A stretch of DNA of 64,000 bases from Stygiobacter electus (GTDB taxonomy: Bacteria; Bacteroidota; Ignavibacteria; Ignavibacteriales; Melioribacteraceae): positions 1 to 64,000 of the forward strand of contig JARGDL010000003.1 of NCBI GenBank assembly GCA_029210465.1. The letters are read 5' to 3'. Positions 9,061-17,368 of this stretch are shown one piece after another (position 1 is the first letter of the stretch; the number at the start of each line of letters is the position of its first letter). The translations under genes were made by a program, and so were the position numbers. Under the pieces are notes generated by a model. That model was not told where the DNA came from, made no database searches, and saw only the letters and a list, made by a program, of their open reading frames with translations.

Positions 9061-9234
9061 AAATTGTTTTCTGAATGATTTAATTAGTTGTTCTTAAGCA
9101 ATAAGAATTTTAGAAAATTTATTATAAAAAAATAAATTAGTTAATTCAGGGATTGTAATTATTAGGTTGAGCTTTACTTCAGCATAAAATTCACTCAACC
9201 CGATAATGAAATTTGCTAATATTAATTCCAACTA

Positions 9235-9393
9235 CTAAAAAATCGCATAAATAAATGGTGCTAATGCAGAACCTTTAGTCAAGATTATTAATCCACCTAA
9301 AAGAATTAAGAAAAATATAATTGGCATCAACCACCATTTTTTATTTTCACGTAAAAATTGAAAAAGTTGTTTTATTGTTGAAAGTTTACTCAT
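9235..9393 (-). CDS. DUF5989 small membrane protein (52 aa)
   Basis: This short reverse-strand gene begins MSKLSTIKQLFQFL, continues RENKKWWLMPI, and has one membrane segment (about residues 24-39). It ends with the conserved SALAPFIYAIF. That tail and the 'F-L-R-E-x-K-K-W-W' entry match the DUF5989 family. Members often lie beside SGNH hydrolases, carbamoyltransferases and SxtJ-like membrane proteins, and here the gene is divergent from an SGNH hydrolase 71 bp away. The function is unknown; it may be an accessory membrane subunit for the neighbouring enzyme. Confidence 0.85.
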   Translation of the reverse strand: MSKLSTIKQLFQFLRENKKWWLMPIIFFLILLGGLIILTKGSALAPFIYAIF

Positions 9394-9463
9394 ACTAATT
9401 CATTATTTTTGCACAAAGATAATTCATTTGTAATCAGTTTAACAAATTAATTTTGGTGATTAA

Positions 9464-11350
9464 GTGGCTCAACAAATAAACAACGACAAAAAAAATGTAA
9501 AAGAAAAAACAAAAGTTCCTTTCTATTTTTATTTAATTTTAATTTTTATTCCAATTCTATTTTTCGTTTTACTTGAAATTGGATTAAGAATTTTTGGTTA
9601 TGGTGAAGATTTATCAATGTGGGTTCAGGCAACTCCGGGTAAAAAAATAATAAATGCAAATGTTGCTAAAAGATATTTTTCAAATGTTAAAAATTTTCCT
9701 ACAACAATCGAAGATATATTCGATTCATCAAAATCTGAAAACTCATTTAGAGTTTTTGTATTAGGTGAAAGCAGTGCGGCTGGTTATCCTTACATGCCGC
9801 TTGGTTCTTTTTCTCGCTACATTAGAAAAAGACTTGAATTAAATTATCCACAAAAAAATATTGAAGTTGTTAATCTTGGATTGACTGCAATTAATACTTA
9901 CACAATTCGAGATTTTATTCCAGAAGTTTTAAAGCAAAAGCCAGATGTAATTTTAATTTACACTGGGCATAATGAATATTATGGTGCACTTGGTGTTGGT
10001 TCTCTTGAGTCACTTGGAAAATCAAGATGGTTGATCAATCTTTATTTAAAGTTAATTCATTTCAAAACTGTTGAATTGATTAAAGATTTTCTGCAATGGA
10101 GTGGCAAATTAATTTTTGGTGATGAGAAACAAAAAACCGGAACTTTGATGAGCCGAATGGCAAAAGAACAGTCAATTGAATTTAATTCTGAAAATTACTT
10201 AGCCGGTATTGAACAATTTGATGGCAACATGCGTGATATTATTGAAATGTGCAAAGATGAAAATGTTCCATTAATTTTAGGAACGCTTGCAAGTAATTTA
10301 AAAGATCAAAAACCATTTATCTCAAAGAGTGAAAATGAAAAATTGTCTGCAATAAAATTATTCAACGAAGCTCAAGTTGAATATCAAAACAAGAATTATA
10401 AAAAAGCAGATTCACTTTTTCGTTTAGCAAAAGATTATGACATGTTGCGCTTTCGTGCACCAGAAAAAATTAATCAGTTAATAAAATCTTACCAAAAAGA
10501 ATATGGTATTGATGTAGTTGACATAGATTCAATTTTTTCATCTGCAAGTCCAAATGGTATCGTTGGGAATAATTTAATGACAGATCATCTTCATCCAACA
10601 TTGGAAGGCTTTCAAATAATTGGTAAAGCATTTTATGAAAAAATGAATACGAAAAATTTATTACCAAAAGAAAAACCGATTTATGATTTTTCAACTCAGG
10701 ATGAAATAACAAAGAATGAATTTTTATTTCCACAGCTCGATTCTGTTATGGCTGTGCAAAGAATTGCTTTATTAAAAAATGATTGGCCTTATGTTAAACC
10801 TGAAGAAAAGAAATTAGAAAGTGAAATTATTCCTCTTAAAAATATAGTCGATACTCTTTCATATCAGTTTTTAAAAAATATAATTACTTGGCCAGACGCT
10901 CACTATAAATTAGCTGAAAGATATTTACTTAAAAAAGATTTTGATAATTTTATCATTAACATGACTGCATTAATTTATCAATATCCAGTAATAGTTGAAT
11001 ACTATAACTATATGGATAATGTTGCAATAGCATTGTTGCAGCAAAAAGATTATACTAACGCAAAGAAAATTTTATCTGCAAGATATAACTTAAGACCAGA
11101 TGCAATTACAACTAAATGGCTTGGAAATATTGCACTTTCAAATAAAGAAGTTGATAAAGCAATAAAATATTTAGAAGAAAGTTTGAAATACAATCCTGAA
11201 GATTTACAAACTTTGTATAATTTATCTGGTGCTTATGCATTAAACAAAGAATTCGACAAAGCAAAAATTACATTGAAGAAAGTTTTGCAAAAGGAACCAA
11301 ATTATCCTGGGGCACAATCATTAGCACAACAACTTTTTTTGACAAATTGA
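9464..11350 (+). CDS. Membrane-anchored SGNH/GDSL hydrolase with C-terminal TPR repeats
   Basis: The GTG start is the first in-frame start before the conserved region. A basic, lysine-rich N-terminus is followed by a membrane anchor (about residues 22-42). The hydrolase has block I LGESSAAG (nucleophile S103), a block II glycine in NLGLTAIN, block III TGHNEYYG, and block V DHLHPT (D374, H377). The last ~170 residues form TPR-like helices (AIKYLEESLKYNPEDLQTLYNL). The active site probably faces the periplasm and removes or transfers acyl groups on a glycan or lipid. The divergent DUF5989 gene supports membership in this recurring pairing. Confidence 0.85.
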   Translation: MAQQINNDKKNVKEKTKVPFYFYLILIFIPILFFVLLEIGLRIFGYGEDLSMWVQATPGKKIINANVAKRYFSNVKNFPTTIEDIFDSSKSENSFRVFVLGESSAAGYPYMPLGSFSRYIRKRLELNYPQKNIEVVNLGLTAINTYTIRDFIPEVLKQKPDVILIYTGHNEYYGALGVGSLESLGKSRWLINLYLKLIHFKTVELIKDFLQWSGKLIFGDEKQKTGTLMSRMAKEQSIEFNSENYLAGIEQFDGNMRDIIEMCKDENVPLILGTLASNLKDQKPFISKSENEKLSAIKLFNEAQVEYQNKNYKKADSLFRLAKDYDMLRFRAPEKINQLIKSYQKEYGIDVVDIDSIFSSASPNGIVGNNLMTDHLHPTLEGFQIIGKAFYEKMNTKNLLPKEKPIYDFSTQDEITKNEFLFPQLDSVMAVQRIALLKNDWPYVKPEEKKLESEIIPLKNIVDTLSYQFLKNIITWPDAHYKLAERYLLKKDFDNFIINMTALIYQYPVIVEYYNYMDNVAIALLQQKDYTNAKKILSARYNLRPDAITTKWLGNIALSNKEVDKAIKYLEESLKYNPEDLQTLYNLSGAYALNKEFDKAKITLKKVLQKEPNYPGAQSLAQQLFLTN

Positions 11351-11564
11351 TTTTATAAATGTCTTAAAAATTTTATAATATTTTTTTGAATAATTATATC
11401 AACTCAAAAGTCTTTAATATGCCACTCCCAATAAATTTGGGTCAATACAGGTATAATATCAATTTGTGTTGCTAAATTGTCATTAATGTAAATCAGTGAA
11501 ATCTGTGAAAAACCAAATTTCCGAAAATAAAAGTATCAATAAGAATCAATTTCATTTAACTTTA

Positions 11565-11601
11565 TTGTAAAGACGCAGAATACTGCGCCTTTACAAAAAT
11601 G
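11565..11601. terminator. Bidirectional terminator hairpin
   Basis: TTGTAAAGACGCAG, a 4-base loop, then CTGCGCCTTTACAA (11565-11596), flanked by A/T-rich DNA. It lies between the convergent SGNH hydrolase and the decayed barrel gene and can serve both strands. Confidence 0.65.
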
Positions 11602-11612
11602 ATGATTAAATT

Positions 11613-12612
11613 TCAGAATGCAGAAATAACACCAAAAGCCAACTGACTATATTTTATTTTAAAGTCGTATGTAAACTCACCGATTAATCTAATGTTTCTT
11701 CTTAAAAGATAACCTAAACTCAAAGTTCCTGTTTGATAATCATACGTATCAAAGTCGGAATCAATCCAATTGTATAGTGCAACAGCATACCATTTACTTT
11801 CATCACCTTTTGGTGTGTAAATCAATTCACCAAATCCACCATTAGTTTTAATTTCTTTGTTTGTTCCAAATGCATTGTCATCTTTTCTTATTCCATATTG
11901 AAAATTCAACTCAAGTTGATTTTTTAGTTTTAAAGTTAAATCCGAACCAAACATATTAAAACTATTTGTAAATGAATTGTTAGCACCAACTTTTTCTTTA
12001 CCAAAATAACCAAAAGCACCTAAGCGAAAATCATCTGATATATCTTGAGAAATTCTACCAAAAATATTTTTGTATTTATCATCATCAAAATTTCTGAAGG
12101 CATTTGCTGCACCTATTCCAGTTCCATTTAAAACTTCAAGAATTAAATCTGTTTTTGTTGGTAACCCATAGGTTAACATTAATCCCCTATCATAAGTTAA
12201 ATTTGCTTTTGTTAATCCTGGTTTTACACGATACAGTTGATAATCTTCAAAAGTTAATCGTAATTCTCTTTTAAAAAGTGGATCAGAAACTTAAAATTGA
12301 CCGACATATAAATCTAAATCCTGATCAAACAAATTATTAAACATTATGTATGCATCCTCAATTCCAGCAACTTCTCCTCTTTCACTAAAAAAGAAATAAA
12401 AGTAATAAGGAACATTTTTAGTTACAGCTCCACCAGAAAGAAATTTTAATAAATAAGGAGCTGTGAAATCAAGTTTTTCGGAATTCTTGTTATTATAAGT
12501 AACATAACCTTCTAATCTTAATGCAAGTGGGAATTCTCTAAACACCCAATTGAGTTTGAGCTTTAATTATTGTAAAAAAGAAAAGTAATATGATTAGTAA
12601 TTTGCCTCTCAT
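11613..12612 (-). pseudogene. Decayed outer-membrane beta-barrel (porin-like) gene
   Basis: Reading the reverse strand, ATG at 12612 opens a signal peptide (MRGKLLIILLFFFTIIKAQT). After about 22 codons the frame must shift by one base near 12545-12555 to continue into VFREFPLALRLEGYV. The long frame then meets TAA at 12291-12293 (…LYVGQF*VSDPLFKREL…) and continues open to 11613. Alternating aromatic beta-strands up to the C-terminal phenylalanine (FGVISAF) indicate an outer-membrane barrel, resembling porins. Two independent lesions make a non-functional gene likely. Sequencing error is the alternative, since the frameshift is beside short T/G runs. Confidence 0.75.
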
Positions 12613-12762
12613 AATTCCTCCAACTAGTTTGAAGTTCTATCAAAACGTAAATAAAATTATTTGACTTATCAAGACATATTTATCTTTAGTTGATTTAATC
12701 CGTTTTTAATTTTAAGAGCAATTCATTCTTTATTATCTTTGCACGGCAATTTTAAGGTGAAT

Positions 12763-12888
12763 ATGGAATTTGATCCAAGAAATATATTTGAATATGAAAA
12801 GAAAAAAAGAAGAATAGTTGCGATAGTATTTTATATAATAATTTTAATAATAATTAACGTAGTATTATATTTTTTAACGAAAGTGTAA
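12763..12888 (+). CDS. Small single-span membrane protein (41 aa) upstream of miaB
   Basis: The open frame starts at ATG 12763 after AAGGTG. It begins MEFDPRNIFEYEKKKRRIVA, followed by a strongly hydrophobic helix and a short tail ending LTKV. The stop lies one base before the miaB start, so the two are probably translated together. A cytoplasmic acidic/basic head and one membrane helix are clear. No family is recognised. Confidence 0.6.
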   Translation: MEFDPRNIFEYEKKKRRIVAIVFYIIILIIINVVLYFLTKV

Positions 12889-12889
12889 A

Positions 12890-14194
12890 ATGAAAAATAA
12901 TGTATATATAGAAACTTACGGTTGTCAGATGAATTTTGCTGACACTGAATTAGTAATGGGAATTTTAAAATCCAAAGGGTATAAATTAGCAAAAGATATT
13001 GATGAGGCTAATATCATATTGCTTAATACTTGCAGTATACGTGATAATGCTGAACAAAAAATTTATTCAAGGTTGGATCATCTTAAAGGTGTTAAAAAAA
13101 ATAATCCAGATGCAGTAATTGGAATTTTAGGTTGCATGGCAGAGCGTCTTCGTAAAAATTTAATAGAAGAAAAGAAAATTGTTGATCTTGTCGTTGGGCC
13201 TGATGAATACAGAAGATTACCAGAATTTATTGATCTTGCTTATGGTGGTGAAAAAGGAATTGGTGTAAAACTTTCCCGTACAGAAACTTATGACGATATA
13301 ATTCCCTATCGCGAAGATGGTTTAAGTGCATGGATTTCTGTAATGCGCGGCTGCGATAAATTTTGTACATATTGTGTTGTTCCATTTACACGCGGCAGAG
13401 AAAGAAGCCGCGATTTGAATTCCATTGTAGAAGAAGTAAAATCTTTGGAACTACGTGGATTCAAAGAAGTTACGTTACTTGGACAAAATGTTAATTCATA
13501 TTCTTTTGAAGAAAAAGATTTTGCAGATTTATTAGCATCATGTGCAAAAGCCGCTCCTTCGATGAGAATTAGATTTACAACTTCACATCCGCAAGATTTA
13601 TCTGATAAACTACTTAACACTATTGCTGAATATGAAAATATTTGCAACTACATTCATCTTCCAGTGCAATCTGGTTCAAACAGAATTCTTGAATTGATGA
13701 ACAGAACTTACACAATAGAGCATTATCTGAATTTAATTGACAAAGCAAGAAAGATAATTCCAAACGTTTCATTTTCAACTGATATAATTGCTGGTTTTCC
13801 AACTGAAACAGATGAAGATCATTTAGCAACTTTAGAAGTAATGAAAAAAGTTCGTTATGATGGCGCTTATATGTTTAAATATTCACCACGTGAAGGAACA
13901 AAAGCATTTCAAATGAAAGATGATGTTGCCGATGAAATTAAAACAAGAAGATTAAATGAAATAATTGACCTTCAGCAAAAAATTTCATGGGAAATAAATC
14001 AAAGTTTAATTGGAAAAGAAGAAACTATCTTGATAGAAAGTTTAAGTAAAAAATCTGATGAGTTTTATTCTGGCAGAACTGATTCAAATAAAATTTGTAT
14101 TGTACCAAGGAATGATAGTTATAATATTGGTGATTACATTAAAGTGAGAATTAACAGAGCAACATCTGCAACATTATTTGGTGAACCAATTTAA
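12890..14194 (+). CDS. miaB: tRNA-2-methylthio-N6-dimethylallyladenosine synthase MiaB
   Basis: MiaB adds a methylthio group to N6-dimethylallyladenosine at position 37 of tRNAs that read UNN codons. The N-terminal domain starts with ETYGCQMNFAD (C12) and LLNTC (C48), ligands of the auxiliary 4Fe-4S cluster. The radical-SAM core has CDKFCTYC (C155, C159, C162). The C-terminal TRAM region follows (about residues 370-434). The length of 434 aa is normal. The paralogue rimO is at 24080. The opening ETYGCQMN and the second core residues support miaB rather than rimO. The gene is embedded in a + strand run with the downstream SPOR-protein gene. Confidence 0.95.
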   Translation: MKNNVYIETYGCQMNFADTELVMGILKSKGYKLAKDIDEANIILLNTCSIRDNAEQKIYSRLDHLKGVKKNNPDAVIGILGCMAERLRKNLIEEKKIVDLVVGPDEYRRLPEFIDLAYGGEKGIGVKLSRTETYDDIIPYREDGLSAWISVMRGCDKFCTYCVVPFTRGRERSRDLNSIVEEVKSLELRGFKEVTLLGQNVNSYSFEEKDFADLLASCAKAAPSMRIRFTTSHPQDLSDKLLNTIAEYENICNYIHLPVQSGSNRILELMNRTYTIEHYLNLIDKARKIIPNVSFSTDIIAGFPTETDEDHLATLEVMKKVRYDGAYMFKYSPREGTKAFQMKDDVADEIKTRRLNEIIDLQQKISWEINQSLIGKEETILIESLSKKSDEFYSGRTDSNKICIVPRNDSYNIGDYIKVRINRATSATLFGEPI

Positions 14195-14198
14195 TTTT

Positions 14199-14891
14199 AT
14201 GAGAAATATAATTTTCATTTTAATAATTTTTCCTTTATTCACATTTGCACAAGAAATTGATATTAAAGATGCACTAAAACAAATTGAAGCTGGAAACATA
14301 AAAGAAGCAGAAAAATCATTAAAATCTTTTCAAGCAAAAAATCCAATTGATCATTCAGTTAAATTTTTAGATGCTGTTTTAACACAAAACGCTAAAGAAG
14401 CTGTAAAAAAATTTGAAGATTACTTTAAAAAGTATCAAACTTCAAAATATGCTGATGCATCTCTATTCAGAATTTTTTCATATTACTATGCTCTTGGTTT
14501 TTACAAAAAGGCTGATACTCTTTTAACTCAATTAAAAACAAAATTTCCGAATTCACCTTATCTGAAAACTGCTGATAAAACAATTCCTGACTTTGATGAT
14601 GTAGAATTTGCAGAAGATAAAAGTTTAGAAAAAGAAAAAACTGATATATCAAAATCTGCTGGAAAATACTCAATTCAAGTTGGAGCTTTTTTAAGTCTTG
14701 AAAATGCAACTAAATTAAGTGAACAATTAAAGAAAGAAAATTTTCCATCTGAAATTATCCAAAAAGAAATCGGTGGTTCTGTGTTAAATGTTGTTTATGC
14801 TGGAAATTTTCAAAATGAAATTGATGCTAAAAAATATTTAGAAGTAATTAACAAAAAATTTAATGTTTCAGCTCGTATAGTTTTGAAATGA
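14199..14891 (+). CDS. Exported SPOR-domain protein
   Basis: The frame extends upstream into miaB, but ATG 14199 gives a clean signal peptide (MRNIIFILIIFPLFTFAQ). Residues ~20-130 form helical TPR-like repeats (IEAGNIKEAEKSLKSF). The C-terminal ~75 residues are a SPOR domain (YSIQVGAFLSLENATKL), which binds denuded peptidoglycan at the septum. A role in the periplasm linked to cell division or wall remodelling is inferred. It starts 4 bp after the miaB stop and its end overlaps the next gene by 4 bp (ATGA). Confidence 0.82.
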   Translation: MRNIIFILIIFPLFTFAQEIDIKDALKQIEAGNIKEAEKSLKSFQAKNPIDHSVKFLDAVLTQNAKEAVKKFEDYFKKYQTSKYADASLFRIFSYYYALGFYKKADTLLTQLKTKFPNSPYLKTADKTIPDFDDVEFAEDKSLEKEKTDISKSAGKYSIQVGAFLSLENATKLSEQLKKENFPSEIIQKEIGGSVLNVVYAGNFQNEIDAKKYLEVINKKFNVSARIVLK

Positions 14892-15655
14892 ATAAAATAA
14901 TTTTTTTAGGAACGGCTTCCGGTAAAACTAGTTTAGAAAGAAATCATACCTCAATTTATTTTGACTTTGGCTCAACAAATCTTTTAATTGATTGCGGCGA
15001 TGGTATATCAAAATCTCTGCTTAAAAATGAGATTAATTTCAATTCGATTAAAAATATTTTCATTTCACATCTTCATGCAGATCATTTTGCTGGTATTGCT
15101 TCATTAATAACACAAATGAAACTTGAAAATCGTAATGAAGAATTGAACATTCATGTTTATAAAAGTTTTGTTGATACAATTAAATTTTTTCTTAATTCAA
15201 CTTATATGTTTGAAGAATCGATTGGTTTTAAAATTAGCTATCACCCATTAGAATTTAACATTGAAAATTCCATTAACGATGAAGTTGGTTTTATAATTAA
15301 AAAGAATTCTCATATCAATAAAAAAGAAGAACTAAAGTACTACCCTGATTCACTTTTTAATTCATCTAGTATTTTAATTAAGAATAATATTCAAAACATT
15401 TTTTACACATCTGATATTGCATCAAAGGAGGATTTGTTTTTATTCAAAGATGATAAAATTGACATTTTAATTTCAGAAAGTATGCACATTTCTCTCGAAA
15501 ATATTTATGATGCTGTAAAAATTCACAACCCGCAAAAAACTTTTCTTGTTCATTACAATGATGAAGATAAAACTAAAATTTTTAATTGGATAAAAATTAA
15601 TCAACTATCTGAAAAAATTATTTTAGCAAAAGATGATTTGAATTATACAATTTAA
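14888..15655 (+). CDS. Metallo-beta-lactamase-fold hydrolase, ribonuclease Z-like
   Basis: The zinc motif HLHADH (H61, H63, D65, H66) sits after a beta-rich start with FLGTASGKTSLERNHTS, like RNase Z and related phosphodiesterases. A C-terminal HYNDED provides a late histidine. The length of 255 aa is shorter than typical RNase Z (~300), and the usual flexible arm is not obvious. A tRNA 3'-processing role is therefore possible but not certain. Translation is coupled to the SPOR gene by a 4-bp overlap. Confidence 0.75.
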   Translation: MNKIIFLGTASGKTSLERNHTSIYFDFGSTNLLIDCGDGISKSLLKNEINFNSIKNIFISHLHADHFAGIASLITQMKLENRNEELNIHVYKSFVDTIKFFLNSTYMFEESIGFKISYHPLEFNIENSINDEVGFIIKKNSHINKKEELKYYPDSLFNSSSILIKNNIQNIFYTSDIASKEDLFLFKDDKIDILISESMHISLENIYDAVKIHNPQKTFLVHYNDEDKTKIFNWIKINQLSEKIILAKDDLNYTI

Positions 15656-15657
15656 TT

Positions 15658-15706
15658 ATAAATTCTACATTCTACATTATACATTATACATTATAAATTA
15701 TGCATC
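15658..15706. repeat. Short AT-rich tandem repeat (TACATTA units)
   Basis: Reads as imperfect repeats of TCTACAT / TATACAT. The reverse strand reads ATAATGTATAATGTATAATG, the same motif seen at 44353-44383. It lies in the 90-bp gap before the sigma-54 activator gene. Confidence 0.55.
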
Positions 15707-15745
15707 AAAGATTTATTATCTTTATATGTATGAAAATTTGAGAAT

Positions 15746-16852
15746 ATGACAATAGAAGAATTCCAAAACAAATTTGGCATTATAGGCAAATCAAAAGAAA
15801 TTAAAGATTTGATAAGCATTATAATGCAAGTTGCTCAGAGTGATATTTCTGTTTTAATTACTGGAGAAAGTGGAGTTGGCAAAGAAGTTTTTGCAAGAGC
15901 AATTCATGGTGCAAGTAAGCGTACAGAGAAAGAATTAGTAAGTGTTAATTGTGGCGCAATTCCAGAATCACTTTTAGAGAGTGAATTATTCGGGCATAAA
16001 AAAGGATCATTTACTGGTGCAATTGATGACCGCAAAGGTTACTTTGAAATTGCAAATGGCGGCACTTTATTTCTTGATGAAATTGCTGAAATGCCTTTAA
16101 CAACACAAGTAAAATTATTGCGGGTTTTAGAAACACAAGAGTTTATGAAAATTGGCAGTGAAACTGTAACTAAAGTTGATGTTAGAATTATTGCAGCAAC
16201 AAATAAAGATCTTCAAAAAGAAGTTGATGCTAAAAGATTTAGACACGATTTATATTTTAGATTGAAAGCTGTTACAATCACAATTCCACCTTTAAGAAAC
16301 AGAAAAGCAGATATAATTGAATTAGCCAATTATTTTTTAACAAACTTTTCTAAAAACAATAAAACAAAAATTTTTAGATTAACAAAAGACGCCGAAGAAA
16401 TTTTAATAAATTATTATTGGCCTGGTAATATTCGCGAACTTAAAAATGTAGTTGAAACTGCTGCAGCACTTTCACAAACTGATATTTTAGATGCAAATTC
16501 ATTTTTACCACTATTGTCAATTGCAGAACAAAATGATGAAAATAGAAATTTGCCTGTGTTTGTAAATAAATCAGCCGAACAAGTTGATCGCGAAATTATT
16601 TATCGTGCATTAATTGAAATCAAAAAAGATTTAATGGAGTTAAAATCTCTCGCACTTCAAAATCAAAATGATTTTTCAAAGAATGACTCACAAAACAATT
16701 TAACAGAGGTTGTTCCTATTCATAATCTAGAAAAAGAAGCAATAATTAATGCACTTAATTTTACTAAAAATAACAAACGAAAAGCTGCATCGTTATTAGG
16801 AATTAGTGAAAGAACTTTATACAGAAAGATTAATGAATATGGAATTAAATAA
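15746..16852 (+). CDS. Sigma-54-dependent transcriptional activator without receiver domain
   Basis: The AAA+ domain fills residues ~10-250, with Walker A GESGVGKE, the sigma-54 contact loop as GSFTGA (a common variant of GAFTGA), Walker B LFLDEIAEM, and arginine fingers in FRHDLYFRL. A linker is followed by a Fis-type helix-turn-helix (NKRKAASLLGISERTLYRKI). There is no response-regulator or sensing domain before the AAA+ core, so activity must be controlled by expression or a partner protein. Targets are unknown. The end overlaps the lptE-like gene start. Confidence 0.92.
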   Translation: MTIEEFQNKFGIIGKSKEIKDLISIIMQVAQSDISVLITGESGVGKEVFARAIHGASKRTEKELVSVNCGAIPESLLESELFGHKKGSFTGAIDDRKGYFEIANGGTLFLDEIAEMPLTTQVKLLRVLETQEFMKIGSETVTKVDVRIIAATNKDLQKEVDAKRFRHDLYFRLKAVTITIPPLRNRKADIIELANYFLTNFSKNNKTKIFRLTKDAEEILINYYWPGNIRELKNVVETAAALSQTDILDANSFLPLLSIAEQNDENRNLPVFVNKSAEQVDREIIYRALIEIKKDLMELKSLALQNQNDFSKNDSQNNLTEVVPIHNLEKEAIINALNFTKNNKRKAASLLGISERTLYRKINEYGIK

Positions 16853-17351
16853 TTTTATTAAAAAAATATTTGCAATCATACTTGTTTCACTTTTGCTATC
16901 ATGTAGTTATTCATTTACTGGCTCCTCTGTTCCACCACATATTAAAACCGTTTACGTCTCAGTTTTTCAAGATAGAACAAACTCTGGTGAATTTAATTTA
17001 GGTGATCGAGTTACAAAACAATTAATTCAAAAATTCTTAGATGATAATTCATTAACTGTTAGCAGTTTGAATAATGCAAATGCGGTCATCAGTGGAACAA
17101 TTACAACCTTAACTGATTCACCTTCAGCAATTTCTGCTAAAGAACAAGTTTCTTCGAGAAGAATTACAATGGCAATTCAAGTTGTTTATAAAGATGTAGT
17201 CAAGAAACAAACTGTTTTTGATAAATCATTTTCTGATTTCACTGAATATATTGTTTCAGGTGATATTAATTCTGCTCGTAAAAAAGCAATTGACGATACA
17301 ATTAATAAAATAACAGAAAACATTCTGCTAGGTGTAGTTTCAAACTGGTAA
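16833..17351 (+). CDS. lptE: LptE-like lipoprotein
   Basis: LptE plugs the LptD barrel that inserts lipopolysaccharide into the outer membrane. The protein has a short signal peptide ending in lipobox LLLSC, then SYSFTGSSVPPHIKTVYV, typical of the LptE family in this phylum, and a conserved RRITMAIQVVYKD strand. Starts at 16833 or 16839 are both possible; 16833 is 4 bases from AGAAAG. The 5' end overlaps the sigma-54 activator gene by 20 bp, suggesting co-transcription. Confidence 0.83.
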   Translation: MNMELNNFIKKIFAIILVSLLLSCSYSFTGSSVPPHIKTVYVSVFQDRTNSGEFNLGDRVTKQLIQKFLDDNSLTVSSLNNANAVISGTITTLTDSPSAISAKEQVSSRRITMAIQVVYKDVVKKQTVFDKSFSDFTEYIVSGDINSARKKAIDDTINKITENILLGVVSNW

Positions 17352-17368
17352 AACAAAAGGTAAACTTT

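Noticed and set aside
9160..9215. Hairpin GGTTGAG/CTCAACC after the DUF5989 gene
   Set aside because: The loop is over 20 bases and there is no T-run on the reverse strand, so it is not supported as a terminator.
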